A program made the translations under genes and the position numbers. From the NCBI GenBank assembly GCA_028293725.1, contig JAQGOE010000228.1, forward strand, positions 1-64,000: a DNA stretch of 64,000 bases. The letters run 5' to 3'. The notes under the pieces are model-generated. The model was not told the origin of the DNA and ran no database searches. It worked only from the letters and a program-made list of their open reading frames with translations. Each line of letters begins with the position of its first letter. Within the stretch, counting starts at the first letter, position 1. This stretch comes from Gammaproteobacteria bacterium (GTDB taxonomy: Bacteria; Pseudomonadota; Gammaproteobacteria; Steroidobacterales; Steroidobacteraceae). Shown here piece by piece: positions 18,080 through 26,675 of this stretch.

Positions 18080-19477
18080 TTATTTGCGCGCCGCCGGCGG
18101 ATTCTCCGGTAGCGGCCGCCTCTCGATCCCCGGCTGCGTGATGGGCTCCCAAAATTCGGGGTACCTGTCCGGGTCCGCGATGATGGCCTCGAGGTCCAGG
18201 CCCTTGCGCGTGGCCCATTCCCGCAGACTCGCGGGTCGATAGTCGGGATGCTGCTGACATCGCTCGAACACTGACCGGTCGATCCGCTCGTTCACGGTCT
18301 GCACCCAGCCTTCCACAGGTCCACTCATTGTGGTCGCACGTGAGGTCCTGTGGACCGGATCGGACATGATCCAGCGCGTGTAGCGGCGGCCGAGCGCCAC
18401 GATCTTCCAAAGGCCGCCCATGAACTCGGAATACGAGTCCGTCGGCAAGCATTCGAGATCATCAGCGCTTACCGAGGCGTGGCGCCGAAACCCAAGCCCG
18501 CATTGCGCGGCCTTATCCTGTAGCCACGCGAGAGGCCTGTCAGGAAGCGGGTCGGAGCGATAGCCGCCACCAATGTTGGCATGCGCGCCGCCGAACCAGC
18601 GCTGCTCGACAAAGCGCCCGTCGTCGTGGAGTGGCGGCTGCGCATAGGCGCTTTCAGGAAAAAACTCGGTCCACAGCACCGCCCAGTACGGCTGGCGGTA
18701 CTCATCGATGGCCAATGCCTGGTACGAATGCTCGATCGTGCGGCTGAGGCGGGTATTGTGAAACTTGAGCGCGCGCCGGCTGAAGTTGGGGAAGTTGCCG
18801 AACGGGATGCCGATCGAGCCGACCGTATCCCATACGCCGACCATCTTGATGAGATTGCGGAAATAGTAGGAGCTGCGTAGCAGGGCACGCTCCTCGAAGT
18901 CCAACTGCTCCGGCTGATTTATCATGCGCAGAAGTTGGTAGATGGGACGCGCCTGGTCGCTGCGCTGGTAACGCTCGAACAATTGCGCAAAGGAGATCGG
19001 CGCATCCGGCGCCAGCAGGCCGCAGGTGGCGATGAGTCCTGCCAGGCTGCGCGCCGCGAAGGCGCCGCGGCTGAAGCCAAAAATATAAATCTCGTCGTGG
19101 AGGTCGTAGTTCTCGGTTAGCCACCGGTAGCCATCGCGCACGTTCTCAGAGAGCCCCGACCCGATCAGTCCGCCGGTCAGCCTGTCGAACCAGCGCGTTC
19201 CGATGCCGCGATCGTAGAAAGCTCTTTGCGGCACGCCATCATCACCGTGTTCCGCCAACATCAGGCGCAGCCGACGCACGTTGGTGTGGTCGGGCGGCTC
19301 GTTCCAGGTACCGTCAAAGAACAGCGCCAGCCGTTTGCGAGGTCCTTGCCTGGGGTCGAGGGCTTTAGTTGATGCGCTGCGATTCACGCTGTCTTTATAT
19401 CTCAAAGATCCAGACGTTGCATGGTCACGCAGAAACTGTACGTGATCGACGACGTCGGTATCTGCACGCCGATTCAA
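18080..19477 (-). CDS. DUF2235 alpha/beta-hydrolase (Tle1-like catalytic domain)
   Basis: A 465-residue protein of the DUF2235 family, related to the catalytic domain of Tle1-type phospholipase effectors of type VI secretion. It has the family motif FFDGTWN at residues 53-59 and the GFSRGA nucleophile elbow with Ser136. Further conserved segments are VGVWDTVGSIG and WFGGAHANIGGGY. No signal peptide or TM segment is evident, and no VgrG, immunity or other T6SS gene is nearby, so it is probably a stand-alone cytoplasmic esterase/lipase-like enzyme of unknown substrate. The start at 19477 is TTG and uncertain; homology clearly begins around residue 48. It is convergent with the MarR gene (stops 4 bases apart). 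Confidence 0.85.
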   Translation of the reverse strand: MNRRADTDVVDHVQFLRDHATSGSLRYKDSVNRSASTKALDPRQGPRKRLALFFDGTWNEPPDHTNVRRLRLMLAEHGDDGVPQRAFYDRGIGTRWFDRLTGGLIGSGLSENVRDGYRWLTENYDLHDEIYIFGFSRGAFAARSLAGLIATCGLLAPDAPISFAQLFERYQRSDQARPIYQLLRMINQPEQLDFEERALLRSSYYFRNLIKMVGVWDTVGSIGIPFGNFPNFSRRALKFHNTRLSRTIEHSYQALAIDEYRQPYWAVLWTEFFPESAYAQPPLHDDGRFVEQRWFGGAHANIGGGYRSDPLPDRPLAWLQDKAAQCGLGFRRHASVSADDLECLPTDSYSEFMGGLWKIVALGRRYTRWIMSDPVHRTSRATTMSGPVEGWVQTVNERIDRSVFERCQQHPDYRPASLREWATRKGLDLEAIIADPDRYPEFWEPITQPGIERRPLPENPPAARK

Positions 19478-19654
19478 CGTGAAACGTAGACGCTACGCCC
19501 GAAAACAACATTCGAGAAATTGCATGTTTGCAGAGGTTTTTGGGGTTCCCTCCGGGTCGGGCGAGTGTTTTAATTTATTTCGGATTGAGTGGTGAGCGGC
19601 AAAAGGAATTGGAGGTGGTCTGTGCAAGCGGCGCGCAAAGAAGAGGTGTTTTCG

Positions 19655-20173
19655 ATGGAAAACGATCAGACGAAAATCGAGGGTCGACTTGATCGGATCG
19701 AGGTCGATGTGGCCGAGACGAAGGGTAAGGTGCACGAGATCGAGCGGCGCGTGATTGATACGCAGGGCGACGTCAAGGACCTTCAGCACAACGTCAGGCA
19801 CCTTCAGGGCGATGTCACGGGCCTTCAGCACGACGTCAAGGGACTTCAGGGCGATGTTAAGGACCTTCAGCACCTCGTGATCCAGACGCAGGTTGGAATG
19901 AAGGAGCTCGACCGACGTGTTACCGAGACGCAGAGTGACGTGAAGGAATTGCGGACCCGGATGGAAGATGGGTTCCAGTCGGTACGTAAGGACATGGTCG
20001 ATGGAGATCAGTCGTTGCGCCAGGCCATGACCGATGGAGATCAGGCGTTGCGCCAGGCCATAACCGATGGAGATAAGGCGTTGCGCAAGGAGATCAGCGA
20101 CGCGAAAATCTGGGCGCTGCTCATCGCCGGGGCGATGTTAGGCGTACTCGCGCGCGGCTTTCATTGGATTTAA
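19655..20173 (+). CDS. Repeat-rich, tail-anchored coiled-coil protein
   Basis: A 172-residue protein predicted to be a long coiled coil with one C-terminal membrane helix (KIWALLIAGAMLGVLARG, about 151-168). Residues 36-105 are five 14-residue (double-heptad) repeats built on the pattern Q-x-D-V-K-x-L. Residues 114-146 are three 11-residue repeats, for example MTDGDQALRQA, nearly identical at the DNA level. ATG 19655 has an AGAGGTG ribosome site 6 bases upstream; the frame is open 22 codons further. I do not recognise a characterised homologue. The topology suggests a cytoplasmic rod anchored to the inner membrane. No functional neighbour is evident. Confidence 0.8.
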   Translation: MENDQTKIEGRLDRIEVDVAETKGKVHEIERRVIDTQGDVKDLQHNVRHLQGDVTGLQHDVKGLQGDVKDLQHLVIQTQVGMKELDRRVTETQSDVKELRTRMEDGFQSVRKDMVDGDQSLRQAMTDGDQALRQAITDGDKALRKEISDAKIWALLIAGAMLGVLARGFHWI

Positions 20174-20175
20174 GA

Positions 20176-20201
20176 CGCGCTCCACCCCGAGCGGGAGCGC
20201 G
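20176..20201. terminator. Convergent-gene hairpin
   Basis: Arms CGCGCTCC and GGAGCGCG with a 10-base loop lie in the 39-base gap between the convergent coiled-coil gene and the DUF4340 gene. Position favours a bidirectional terminator, although no T-tract follows on either strand. Confidence 0.4.
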
Positions 20202-20212
20202 CCGCCTTGGTC

Positions 20213-21283
20213 TCAGGGGGCGTCAGCCGTCTTATCCGCCTTCTTCCCGCCCTTCGCTTTATCTGCGCCCTTGTCAGCCTTCTTAGGCGGCTCGAGCGGT
20301 TTGAGCAGGTCATCCATCGAATGGAAGATGGAGTCGTACTTGTAGGACGGGAGCTCGTATTCCCAACCCTGCAGTTGGGTGGTGAGCTTCTGTGCTTCGT
20401 CCGCCGTCTCTTTGGCAGTCGAGTGGACGGTGATCGTAATGAGATCGTGTGTGCCGTCTTTGCGTCCCGCGATATCGAGATCGAGACCGTCGAAGGTGTG
20501 GTAGATGGCGTGCGACACTTTCGCATCGCCGGCCGCTGCCACCTTGTGCACATCGTCGAAAGTCATCCCGCCGAGCGCCCCCGCGATCGGGTCCGCAGCG
20601 ACAGGGCTCGAGAGCTCGCGCCCCTTCGGGAGGTTGCTGACGGCGAAATCTGTCTGCTCTTTCTTCTCGCGCGACACGGTATAGACCGGCCCCTCGGCGG
20701 GCTTCTCTTCGACCTGCTTCACCCGCTCCTGGTGAATGTCGATGAGCGTGTGATCGAGCCAGCGTTTCGGATCGGCCTCCACGGAGAGTGACGGCGCCGC
20801 CAGAAGCGCTTGCTCGGTCGTGGGCACGCGGACGTACCCTGACTTGGCGCTCGAGGCCTTCCCGATGATGAGCTCATAGACTTTTGTCGGCGTGACCACG
20901 GCGACCCGCGTCCCGGTGGCTTGCGGCGAAGTCGTGTCTTCGACACCCAGCTTCGAATAGTTGGCCGGAGTGTGGGTCTTCTCCTCGACGACGTTCAAAG
21001 CGCCGAGATCGAGGAGAAATTTGCGGACCTTGCCGGAGTCGGCGGGGTACTCGCGCTCACCGACCACCCAGTCGGAGGTGCTCTTCTTCAGGGTCGTGTG
21101 GGTTTCGTCGCCCTTGGTGAGACGGACCTCCGTCACCGCGTTTAGAGCGGCTTCGAGGCCGGGCAACACCAGGTCACCCGCCATCGTGGCACGGTCGAGA
21201 TGCCGTTTCGAGGACAACCAGATCGCAAAGGCAATGACGACGACTCCCGCCCCGAGCAGGATGGCGACACGACGTGGGGTCAT
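20213..21283 (-). CDS. DUF4340 protein of a Gld-type ABC system
   Basis: A 356-residue protein with one N-terminal membrane anchor (RVAILLGAGVVVIAFAIWLS) and a large extracytoplasmic region typical of DUF4340, including the conserved KSTSDWVVGE and SKLGVED segments. The C-terminus is Lys/Asp-rich (ADKGADKAKGGKKADK). Its start overlaps the stop of the upstream GldG-like gene in an ATGA arrangement. DUF4340 genes regularly accompany GldG-like ABC auxiliary proteins, so it is probably a periplasmic accessory of the same transporter. Substrate unknown. Confidence 0.85.
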   Translation of the reverse strand: MTPRRVAILLGAGVVVIAFAIWLSSKRHLDRATMAGDLVLPGLEAALNAVTEVRLTKGDETHTTLKKSTSDWVVGEREYPADSGKVRKFLLDLGALNVVEEKTHTPANYSKLGVEDTTSPQATGTRVAVVTPTKVYELIIGKASSAKSGYVRVPTTEQALLAAPSLSVEADPKRWLDHTLIDIHQERVKQVEEKPAEGPVYTVSREKKEQTDFAVSNLPKGRELSSPVAADPIAGALGGMTFDDVHKVAAAGDAKVSHAIYHTFDGLDLDIAGRKDGTHDLITITVHSTAKETADEAQKLTTQLQGWEYELPSYKYDSIFHSMDDLLKPLEPPKKADKGADKAKGGKKADKTADAP

Positions 21284-23184
21284 GGGTTGTTTTCCTTGTT
21301 TATCGCGGACGACGTTCGCTGCCGCCTGCGGCCGACCGCGATGAGCAGCACCACGACGGCGAACAAAAACGGCACCACCACGATATTCAGAATCTTCAGC
21401 TCATTGCCCAAGCCTTTGATCTCTGCATCCAGTCCCGCACGCACCTGGCGCAGCTGTTTGCGGATGCTGACCTTTTCCTCCTGGAAGCGGTCTAACTCTT
21501 TCTCCTGCTCTGGAGTCAGAATGATGGCGGACTTGTCGCTGCGCTTGGATTGCAGTGACTCGAGCTTCTCCTCTGTTTCATGCAGCTTCTGCTCGAGTTG
21601 CTGCTCCTCGGCGTGGAACCGATCGTCGGCGACGTGGCGAAGTCTTTCGACGCGCTCGAACGGCCGCGTGAACGTCGCGCGCCCACGCACGCTGATGAGG
21701 TCGGTGCTCCCCGAGAGGTTGTCGAGTGAGTTGAGTATCAGGTCGCCGTTGCTGGCCCAGGCCTGCGCGACCTGTTGGCCAAAGAAGTTCTGTTGGTGCA
21801 CCCACATGAAGTCCGACAGCAGGTCGGTGTCGGCAAATACGATGAGGTTGAGAGGCTTCACGGACTCTTTGAGAGCCGCTTGTCCCGGGGGAAGTGTGAC
21901 CCCTGTCGGCGGCCCGCTGGGGAACATGGTCTTGACGTTGCCGGTGACGCGAGCGGCGATCGTGTAGCGCTGCCCGGTGGGCTTGAAGCCCTCACGCAGC
22001 GAGGACGGATCGAACAACATGGCAAAGCGCTGTGCCGGCATCGGCTGGGCTTCCGTGCTCGACTGCAGTATGGACTCGAACTTCGTGGTCGCGCCCTTGA
22101 TGGGTGTCAGGAACCCAGCGGTGGCGACGTTCACATTCGAGAGTCCGGCTGTCACGACGTCGCTCGCATTGAAGGAGGACGAGTCGAGCCCGAGGATGCC
22201 GAGATGCTGCTGCGGCGGCTCGCCCTGGTGCATCGAGACGGATAGGGCGCGGGCGCGGTCGGCCACGACTTCCTTCGGATCGAAGCTCACACCCCAGTCG
22301 GCCAGCAGGGTGTTGAAGTGCGACGACTTGTCGGCGCCCATGGCGGCCATCGGGTTACTGGGATCGCCCTGCCCGGCGGGGTCGGACTCCGCGAGCGGAT
22401 CGACGAACAGCAGGATGTGTCCACCGCGCAGCGCGTACTGGTCTATGGCCCATTGTGTGGCCGGAGATAATCCTTTCGGATGAACAATGACGAGCGTGCT
22501 GACATCGGGGTCGATCTTGTTCGTGCTGGCCTCGACTTCGCGGACGTCAAACAGCTGCTGCGCCTGGGAATAAATCGCCCAGGCCGGGCGTACCTGGCCG
22601 CTACGCTGATCGAGGCTCTCGCCCATCGGAATCGTCGAGAGCCACGCCACCACGGGCTTCTTTGGATTCGCGAGCGTGTAGATGAGCTTCACGACGTCGT
22701 ATTCGAGGAATTGCTCCTTCGCCGGATCGAAGAATTCGATGGCAGCGTGGCCGTCGGTGGAGTTCGTGCCTGCGAGGCCGAAGAAGAACTGGGAGCCCGT
22801 TGCGCCGACCGGGGCGCTCTTCACACCGAGCTCGGTCGCGCGGTCCTCTTCCTCCGAGAACGGCTGTGGATCGACGACGTGCAGGTGTACGTTGCCGCCC
22901 GAGCGGGTCTGCAACTCTTCCAGGAACTCGCGTACCCGCGTGCCGTAGGACTTCAGCTGCGGGATCTGGTCGGCGGTTTTTTCCGAGAAGAAGAAGTACA
23001 GGTTGATGGGCTCCTTGATGCCCTTCAGGATCCGGTCCGTGCCGGGCGCCGTGGTGTACAGGTGGTTCTGGGTGAGATCCAGCCGCCAGCCGCGCAGCGC
23101 GTAGTTGAAGAGGACCGTGAGTCCTACGAAGAGGAGGGCGAGCGCCAGCAGTGTGCCGCCGCCGAGTGTTGAGCGTTTCGTCAT
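21280..23184 (-). CDS. GldG-family ABC transporter auxiliary protein
   Basis: A 634-residue protein with an N-terminal TM helix (GTLLALALLFVGLTVLFNYAL), a long extracytoplasmic region and a C-terminal TM helix (ILNIVVVPFLFAVVVLLIAVG). The N-terminal part (RWRLDLTQNHLYT followed by ILKGIKEPINLYFFFS) is diagnostic of the GldG/ABC_transp_aux family. A coiled coil (EEQQLEQKLHETEEKLESLQ) precedes the second membrane helix. In Bacteroidetes GldG supports gliding, but in proteobacteria the role is unknown. It lies between the permease (17-base gap) and DUF4340 (4-base overlap), forming one operon. Confidence 0.9.
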   Translation of the reverse strand: MTKRSTLGGGTLLALALLFVGLTVLFNYALRGWRLDLTQNHLYTTAPGTDRILKGIKEPINLYFFFSEKTADQIPQLKSYGTRVREFLEELQTRSGGNVHLHVVDPQPFSEEEDRATELGVKSAPVGATGSQFFFGLAGTNSTDGHAAIEFFDPAKEQFLEYDVVKLIYTLANPKKPVVAWLSTIPMGESLDQRSGQVRPAWAIYSQAQQLFDVREVEASTNKIDPDVSTLVIVHPKGLSPATQWAIDQYALRGGHILLFVDPLAESDPAGQGDPSNPMAAMGADKSSHFNTLLADWGVSFDPKEVVADRARALSVSMHQGEPPQQHLGILGLDSSSFNASDVVTAGLSNVNVATAGFLTPIKGATTKFESILQSSTEAQPMPAQRFAMLFDPSSLREGFKPTGQRYTIAARVTGNVKTMFPSGPPTGVTLPPGQAALKESVKPLNLIVFADTDLLSDFMWVHQQNFFGQQVAQAWASNGDLILNSLDNLSGSTDLISVRGRATFTRPFERVERLRHVADDRFHAEEQQLEQKLHETEEKLESLQSKRSDKSAIILTPEQEKELDRFQEEKVSIRKQLRQVRAGLDAEIKGLGNELKILNIVVVPFLFAVVVLLIAVGRRRQRTSSAINKENNP

Positions 23185-23201
23185 ATCCGTAAACCTTCCG
23201 A

Positions 23202-23936
23202 CTAGTCGGCTTTACGCAGTTCGAGAGCGATCGAGGTCGCGAGCAGGAAGAACGCGATCAACATCCCGAAATACAACAGGTCGCGTACGTCGATGACGCC
23301 CTTGGCGATCGACTCGTAGTGAGTGAGGAACGATAGCGACGCGACCGCATCCACGAGCACCTGGGGCGCCCACCCGCGGAACACATCCAACACGAGCGGG
23401 AAACCGGCCAGCAGAAACAGGAAGCAGGCCACCACGCCCAGGATGAAGGCCACTACCTGGTTGCGGGTGAGGGCCGACATGCACGAGCCGATCGCGAGAA
23501 AGCCGCCGGCGAGGAGCAGGCTGCCGACGTAGGCGGCGAAGATCGTGCCGTTATCCGGGCTACCGAGGTAGTTCACGGTGATCCACAGCGGAAAGGTGAG
23601 CGCTAGCGCGAGCGCCGTGAAAATCCATGCGGCGAGGAATTTTCCGAGCACGGCTTCCCAGAGCGTCACCGGCTGCGTCATGAGCAGCTCGATGCTGCCG
23701 GACTTGCGCTCCTCGGCCCACAGCTTCATGGAGATTGCGGGGATCAGGAACAGGTACAGCCAGGGGTGGAAGTTGAAGAAGGGATCGAGATCCGCCTGGC
23801 CGCGCTCGTAGAAGCCGCCGAGATAGAACGTAAACGCGTTCGCCAACACGAGAAAGATGAGAATGAAGACATAAGCGAGCGGCGTCGCGAAATAACTCGT
23901 CAGCTCGCGGCGCATGATGATGCCCACGTTACGCAT
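23202..23936 (-). CDS. ABC-2 type permease (GldF-like)
   Basis: A 244-residue integral membrane protein with about six hydrophobic helices, among them PLAYVFILIFLVLANAFTFYL and QVVAFILGVVACFLFLLAG. The segment RRELTSYFATPLAYVF and the motif MKLWAEERKSGSIELLMTQP are typical of ABC-2 permeases of the GldF/NosY branch. It would form the membrane channel with the ATPase encoded 42 bases upstream and the GldG-like protein downstream. Confidence 0.92.
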   Translation of the reverse strand: MRNVGIIMRRELTSYFATPLAYVFILIFLVLANAFTFYLGGFYERGQADLDPFFNFHPWLYLFLIPAISMKLWAEERKSGSIELLMTQPVTLWEAVLGKFLAAWIFTALALALTFPLWITVNYLGSPDNGTIFAAYVGSLLLAGGFLAIGSCMSALTRNQVVAFILGVVACFLFLLAGFPLVLDVFRGWAPQVLVDAVASLSFLTHYESIAKGVIDVRDLLYFGMLIAFFLLATSIALELRKAD

Positions 23937-23978
23937 GGCGTTCCTTTGTGTTTATACGGCCAAACCCGGCGGGCCTGA

Positions 23979-24902
23979 CTAGTTCGTGATTGAACGGAAA
24001 ACTTCGTCGAGGCGTCCCGACTCCAGGTGCAGCTCATTCAGCTTGAAACCCTGGGCGGTGGCGAGCTCGGCTATCGCGGGAAGAATGGATGCGCCCGCGC
24101 GCGGTAGCGCTGTGAGGCGCCCTTCACGCTCACTCATCTCGACTTCGGCCACCGCCGGGATTCCCGCGAGCGCCGTACGCAAGGCGGCGAGCTGTCCCGG
24201 TTGATCGAGCTGCACGGACACGGCGTTGTAGTAGCGCGATTTGACAGCCAGTTTGGCGGGCGAGTCGTCGGCGACGATGCGACCGCGGGCGATGATGATC
24301 GCCCGGGTACAGACCGCGTCGACCTCTTCGAGGATGTGGGTCGAGATGATAATGATCTTGTCGCGCGCCATGTCATTGATGAGGGCGCGCACTTCATGTT
24401 TCTGGTTCGGGTCGAGGCCATCGGTGGGCTCGTCGAGAATCAGAACCGGCGGATTGTGGACGATCGCCTGCGCAAGACCGACGCGGCGACGGAAGCCCTT
24501 TGAAAGGGTTTCGATGCTTTGGTCGAGCACCTTTTGCAGCTGTAGCCGCTCGATCACGTGATCGAGCCGGCTCCTACGCTGCGCGCCGTCGAGATGCCGC
24601 AGGTCGGCGATGAAATCCAGAAAGCGCCGGACCGTCATTTCGCCGTAGGTCGGAGCGCCTTCCGGGAGATACCCGAGGCTAGCCTTCGCTCCCAGCGGGT
24701 CCGTCTCGACATCATGGCCACAGATGCTGGCCTTACCCGATGTCGGCGACACGAACCCTGCGAGCATGCGCATGGTGGTTGTCTTGCCCGCGCCGTTCGG
24801 GCCCAGGAACCCGAGCACTTCACCGGGGCTCACGGTGAAAGTCACGTCGTCGACGGCGGTCAGCGATTCATATCGCTTTGTCAGGTGTTCGGTCTTGATC
24901 AT
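23979..24902 (-). CDS. ABC transporter ATP-binding protein (GldA-like)
   Basis: The ATPase of the four-gene Gld-type system. Walker A is GPNGAGKTT, the signature is LSKGFRRRVGLAQ, Walker B is VLILDEPTDGLD, and the switch His is in ISTHILEEV. The C-terminal extension after the switch resembles the dimerisation tail of GldA/NatA-type ATPases. I use ATG 24902 (MIKTEHLTKRYE), which matches the family N-terminus; the open frame extends 30 codons upstream without homology. The product is 307 residues and cytoplasmic. It is the first gene of the operon. Confidence 0.93.
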   Translation of the reverse strand: MIKTEHLTKRYESLTAVDDVTFTVSPGEVLGFLGPNGAGKTTTMRMLAGFVSPTSGKASICGHDVETDPLGAKASLGYLPEGAPTYGEMTVRRFLDFIADLRHLDGAQRRSRLDHVIERLQLQKVLDQSIETLSKGFRRRVGLAQAIVHNPPVLILDEPTDGLDPNQKHEVRALINDMARDKIIIISTHILEEVDAVCTRAIIIARGRIVADDSPAKLAVKSRYYNAVSVQLDQPGQLAALRTALAGIPAVAEVEMSEREGRLTALPRAGASILPAIAELATAQGFKLNELHLESGRLDEVFRSITN

Positions 24903-25239
24903 AAGAATTCGGTCTAGATGAATGGCCCGTACAAAAGTTCCCCGAGCCGTTTCGGGCGCGGGATTTTGGACGGGGCGCATGGAGGAATTCAAGCCGTGTC
25001 GAGTCGATCAGGGGTCCTTGCGAGTTCGACTTTCAGTTGGCTTTCGGCTGGTGGTGAAATTCTTTCGTAATATCCGACTGTTAAGGTGCTTATCTGAGGT
25101 GATTAACAAAGAGGTCGCGCGGCCCTCGTCATCGATCCGCCATGGGAACGTCACAGATGCGTCAACCCTGAGCGGCACACTGCGTGCTACCTGATCCTTA
25201 ACCGGATCATTGAGCCACAGGCTCGAAGTGAGTGCACGC
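24903..25239. other. Spacer upstream of the Gld-type operon
   Basis: About 340 bases between the divergent ABC ATPase and the small Cys-rich gene. The part from 25030 to 25120 is richer in A+T than its surroundings and could hold promoters for both. No hairpin or protein-like frame is convincing. Confidence 0.4.
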
Positions 25240-25524
25240 ATGCATTCGATCGGCTTCGCGGTCACGTCTCCATCCTGGCATGCCGACGACGTGCTGTCGG
25301 TCCATAACGAGCTCGAGCGGGGCGCTCCCTTCTGCTCGAATCCGTCTTGCGATCTGCACGTCCGGCTGATCGACCTGCAGGTCGAAAGTGGCGGGAACTG
25401 GGCGTCGCTGCCTGACGGTAGAGTCTTCGGTCGCGGCCGCTATGGCACCCGGATGTTGTGTGACGCATGCGGGACCCGACGCGGGCCGGTACGGCTTGAT
25501 ACCCGATTGCGACTCGCGCGCTAA
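25240..25524 (+). CDS. Small Cys-motif hypothetical protein
   Basis: A 94-residue frame that I do not recognise but consider likely real. It has a protein-like composition and paired metal-binding-type motifs: CSNPSCDLHV near residue 33 and CDACGTRRG near residue 78. These are separated by a Gly-rich stretch GRVFGRGRYGT. The arrangement suggests a small zinc-binding protein. ATG 25240 is preferred; a TTG ten codons upstream (25210) is also in frame. It is convergent with the rhomboid gene, whose stop lies 10 bases away. No function is assigned. Confidence 0.55.
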   Translation: MHSIGFAVTSPSWHADDVLSVHNELERGAPFCSNPSCDLHVRLIDLQVESGGNWASLPDGRVFGRGRYGTRMLCDACGTRRGPVRLDTRLRLAR

Positions 25525-25534
25525 CCGGGCGGTC

Positions 25535-26125
25535 CTAGCCAGTAAAGCGACCCCGCGCCCGCCAGTACAGAATCGACAAGGCGCCTCCCAGCATTCCCCC
25601 GAGGTGGGCGAAATGCGCAACCCCGGGCTGCGCTCCTGTCACCCCCAGCACGAGCTCGAAGGCGCCGTAGATGGTCACGAACAACCAGGCGGGCATCGGG
25701 ATGGGAGGAAACAGCAGCATCAGGCGTTGCTTCGGGAAATACCACGCGAACGCCAGCAGCAGACCAAACACCCCGCCCGACGCACCGAGCACCGGACCCC
25801 CGACCTCCGTCGCATTCTGCACTACCAGCTCCGTGGCGGCGGCGGTCAAAACGCATGCCACGTAATAGAACGCGAACCGACGGCTTCCCCAGAAGGCCTC
25901 CAGCGGGGTGCCGAACATGTACAGCGCGAACATGTTGAAGAAGATGTGCAAGAAACCCGCGTGCAAAAAGCTGTAGGTGAGCAGCTGCCACGGCTGGAAC
26001 AAGGTGTCGCCCACCGGCCATAGGGCGAAGAGGGAAAGCAGGAGATTCCCGGCCACGAACTGCAGCAGGAACACGACGATATTGGCGATGAGGATGGCCC
26101 GGGTGACGGGCGGTAATGCGAGCAT
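25535..26125 (-). CDS. Rhomboid-family intramembrane serine protease
   Basis: A 196-residue six-helix membrane protease. The catalytic dyad is Ser116 in GASGG and His174 in AHFAHLGG; the oxyanion motif H60-x3-N64 (HIFFN) is present. It lacks the cytoplasmic N-terminal domain of E. coli GlpG and resembles the short bacterial rhomboids. Cleavage targets are unknown. ATG 26125 lies 9 bases after the stop of the GNAT gene, so the two are probably co-transcribed. Confidence 0.94.
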   Translation of the reverse strand: MLALPPVTRAILIANIVVFLLQFVAGNLLLSLFALWPVGDTLFQPWQLLTYSFLHAGFLHIFFNMFALYMFGTPLEAFWGSRRFAFYYVACVLTAAATELVVQNATEVGGPVLGASGGVFGLLLAFAWYFPKQRLMLLFPPIPMPAWLFVTIYGAFELVLGVTGAQPGVAHFAHLGGMLGGALSILYWRARGRFTG

Positions 26126-26134
26126 CGCGGCAGT

Positions 26135-26632
26135 TTACCGGGCCACGATCCAACGCTGTAGAAAAACGAGGTCGAGCCAGCGGTCGAACTTGTGCCCGAC
26201 CTCGCGCAGGTGCCCGCTCTTCTTGAATCCGAGCTGCTCGTGAAAGCGGATCGAGGCGTCATTCGCAGCATCCACTCCCGCGATCATCACGTGCTTGCCC
26301 AACGCGGCGGCGCGTGGAAACAGGGCTTTCACCAGTTCCTTGCCGACACCCCGGCCCCGGGTGTCGGAGCGAACGTGCACCGAGTGCTCGACGGTGAACC
26401 GATAGCCCGGCCACGAGCGGAAATCGCCGAAGGTGGAGAAGCCCAGTACGCCCGACTCGTCGGCCGCGATGAGCACCGGATATCCGGTGGCGACCCGCGC
26501 GCGCCACCATTCTTTGCGGTCTTCCAGGGTCACGGGAATATAGGAATAGATCGCCGTCGATGTAGCGATCACGTCGTTATAGATGGCTAGCAGGCCGGGC
26601 AAATCGGATTCGCCGGCGTCACGGATCTCCAT
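26135..26632 (-). CDS. GNAT N-acetyltransferase (phosphinothricin acetyltransferase-like)
   Basis: A 165-residue single-domain acetyltransferase of the Pat/MnaT subgroup, which acetylates amino-acid amines such as methionine sulfoximine or phosphinothricin. Recognisable segments are IRDAGESDLPGLLAIYNDVI, EHSVHVRSDTRGRGVGKELV (acetyl-CoA loop R/Q-x-x-G-x-G), and SIRFHEQLGFKKSGHLREVG. Substrate cannot be read from sequence. It lies between MocR and rhomboid genes on the same strand with short gaps. Confidence 0.9.
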   Translation of the reverse strand: MEIRDAGESDLPGLLAIYNDVIATSTAIYSYIPVTLEDRKEWWRARVATGYPVLIAADESGVLGFSTFGDFRSWPGYRFTVEHSVHVRSDTRGRGVGKELVKALFPRAAALGKHVMIAGVDAANDASIRFHEQLGFKKSGHLREVGHKFDRWLDLVFLQRWIVAR

Positions 26633-26675
26633 AAGGTGCGAACTATCCGCAGATTTCCGGGGAAATTCAACACGG

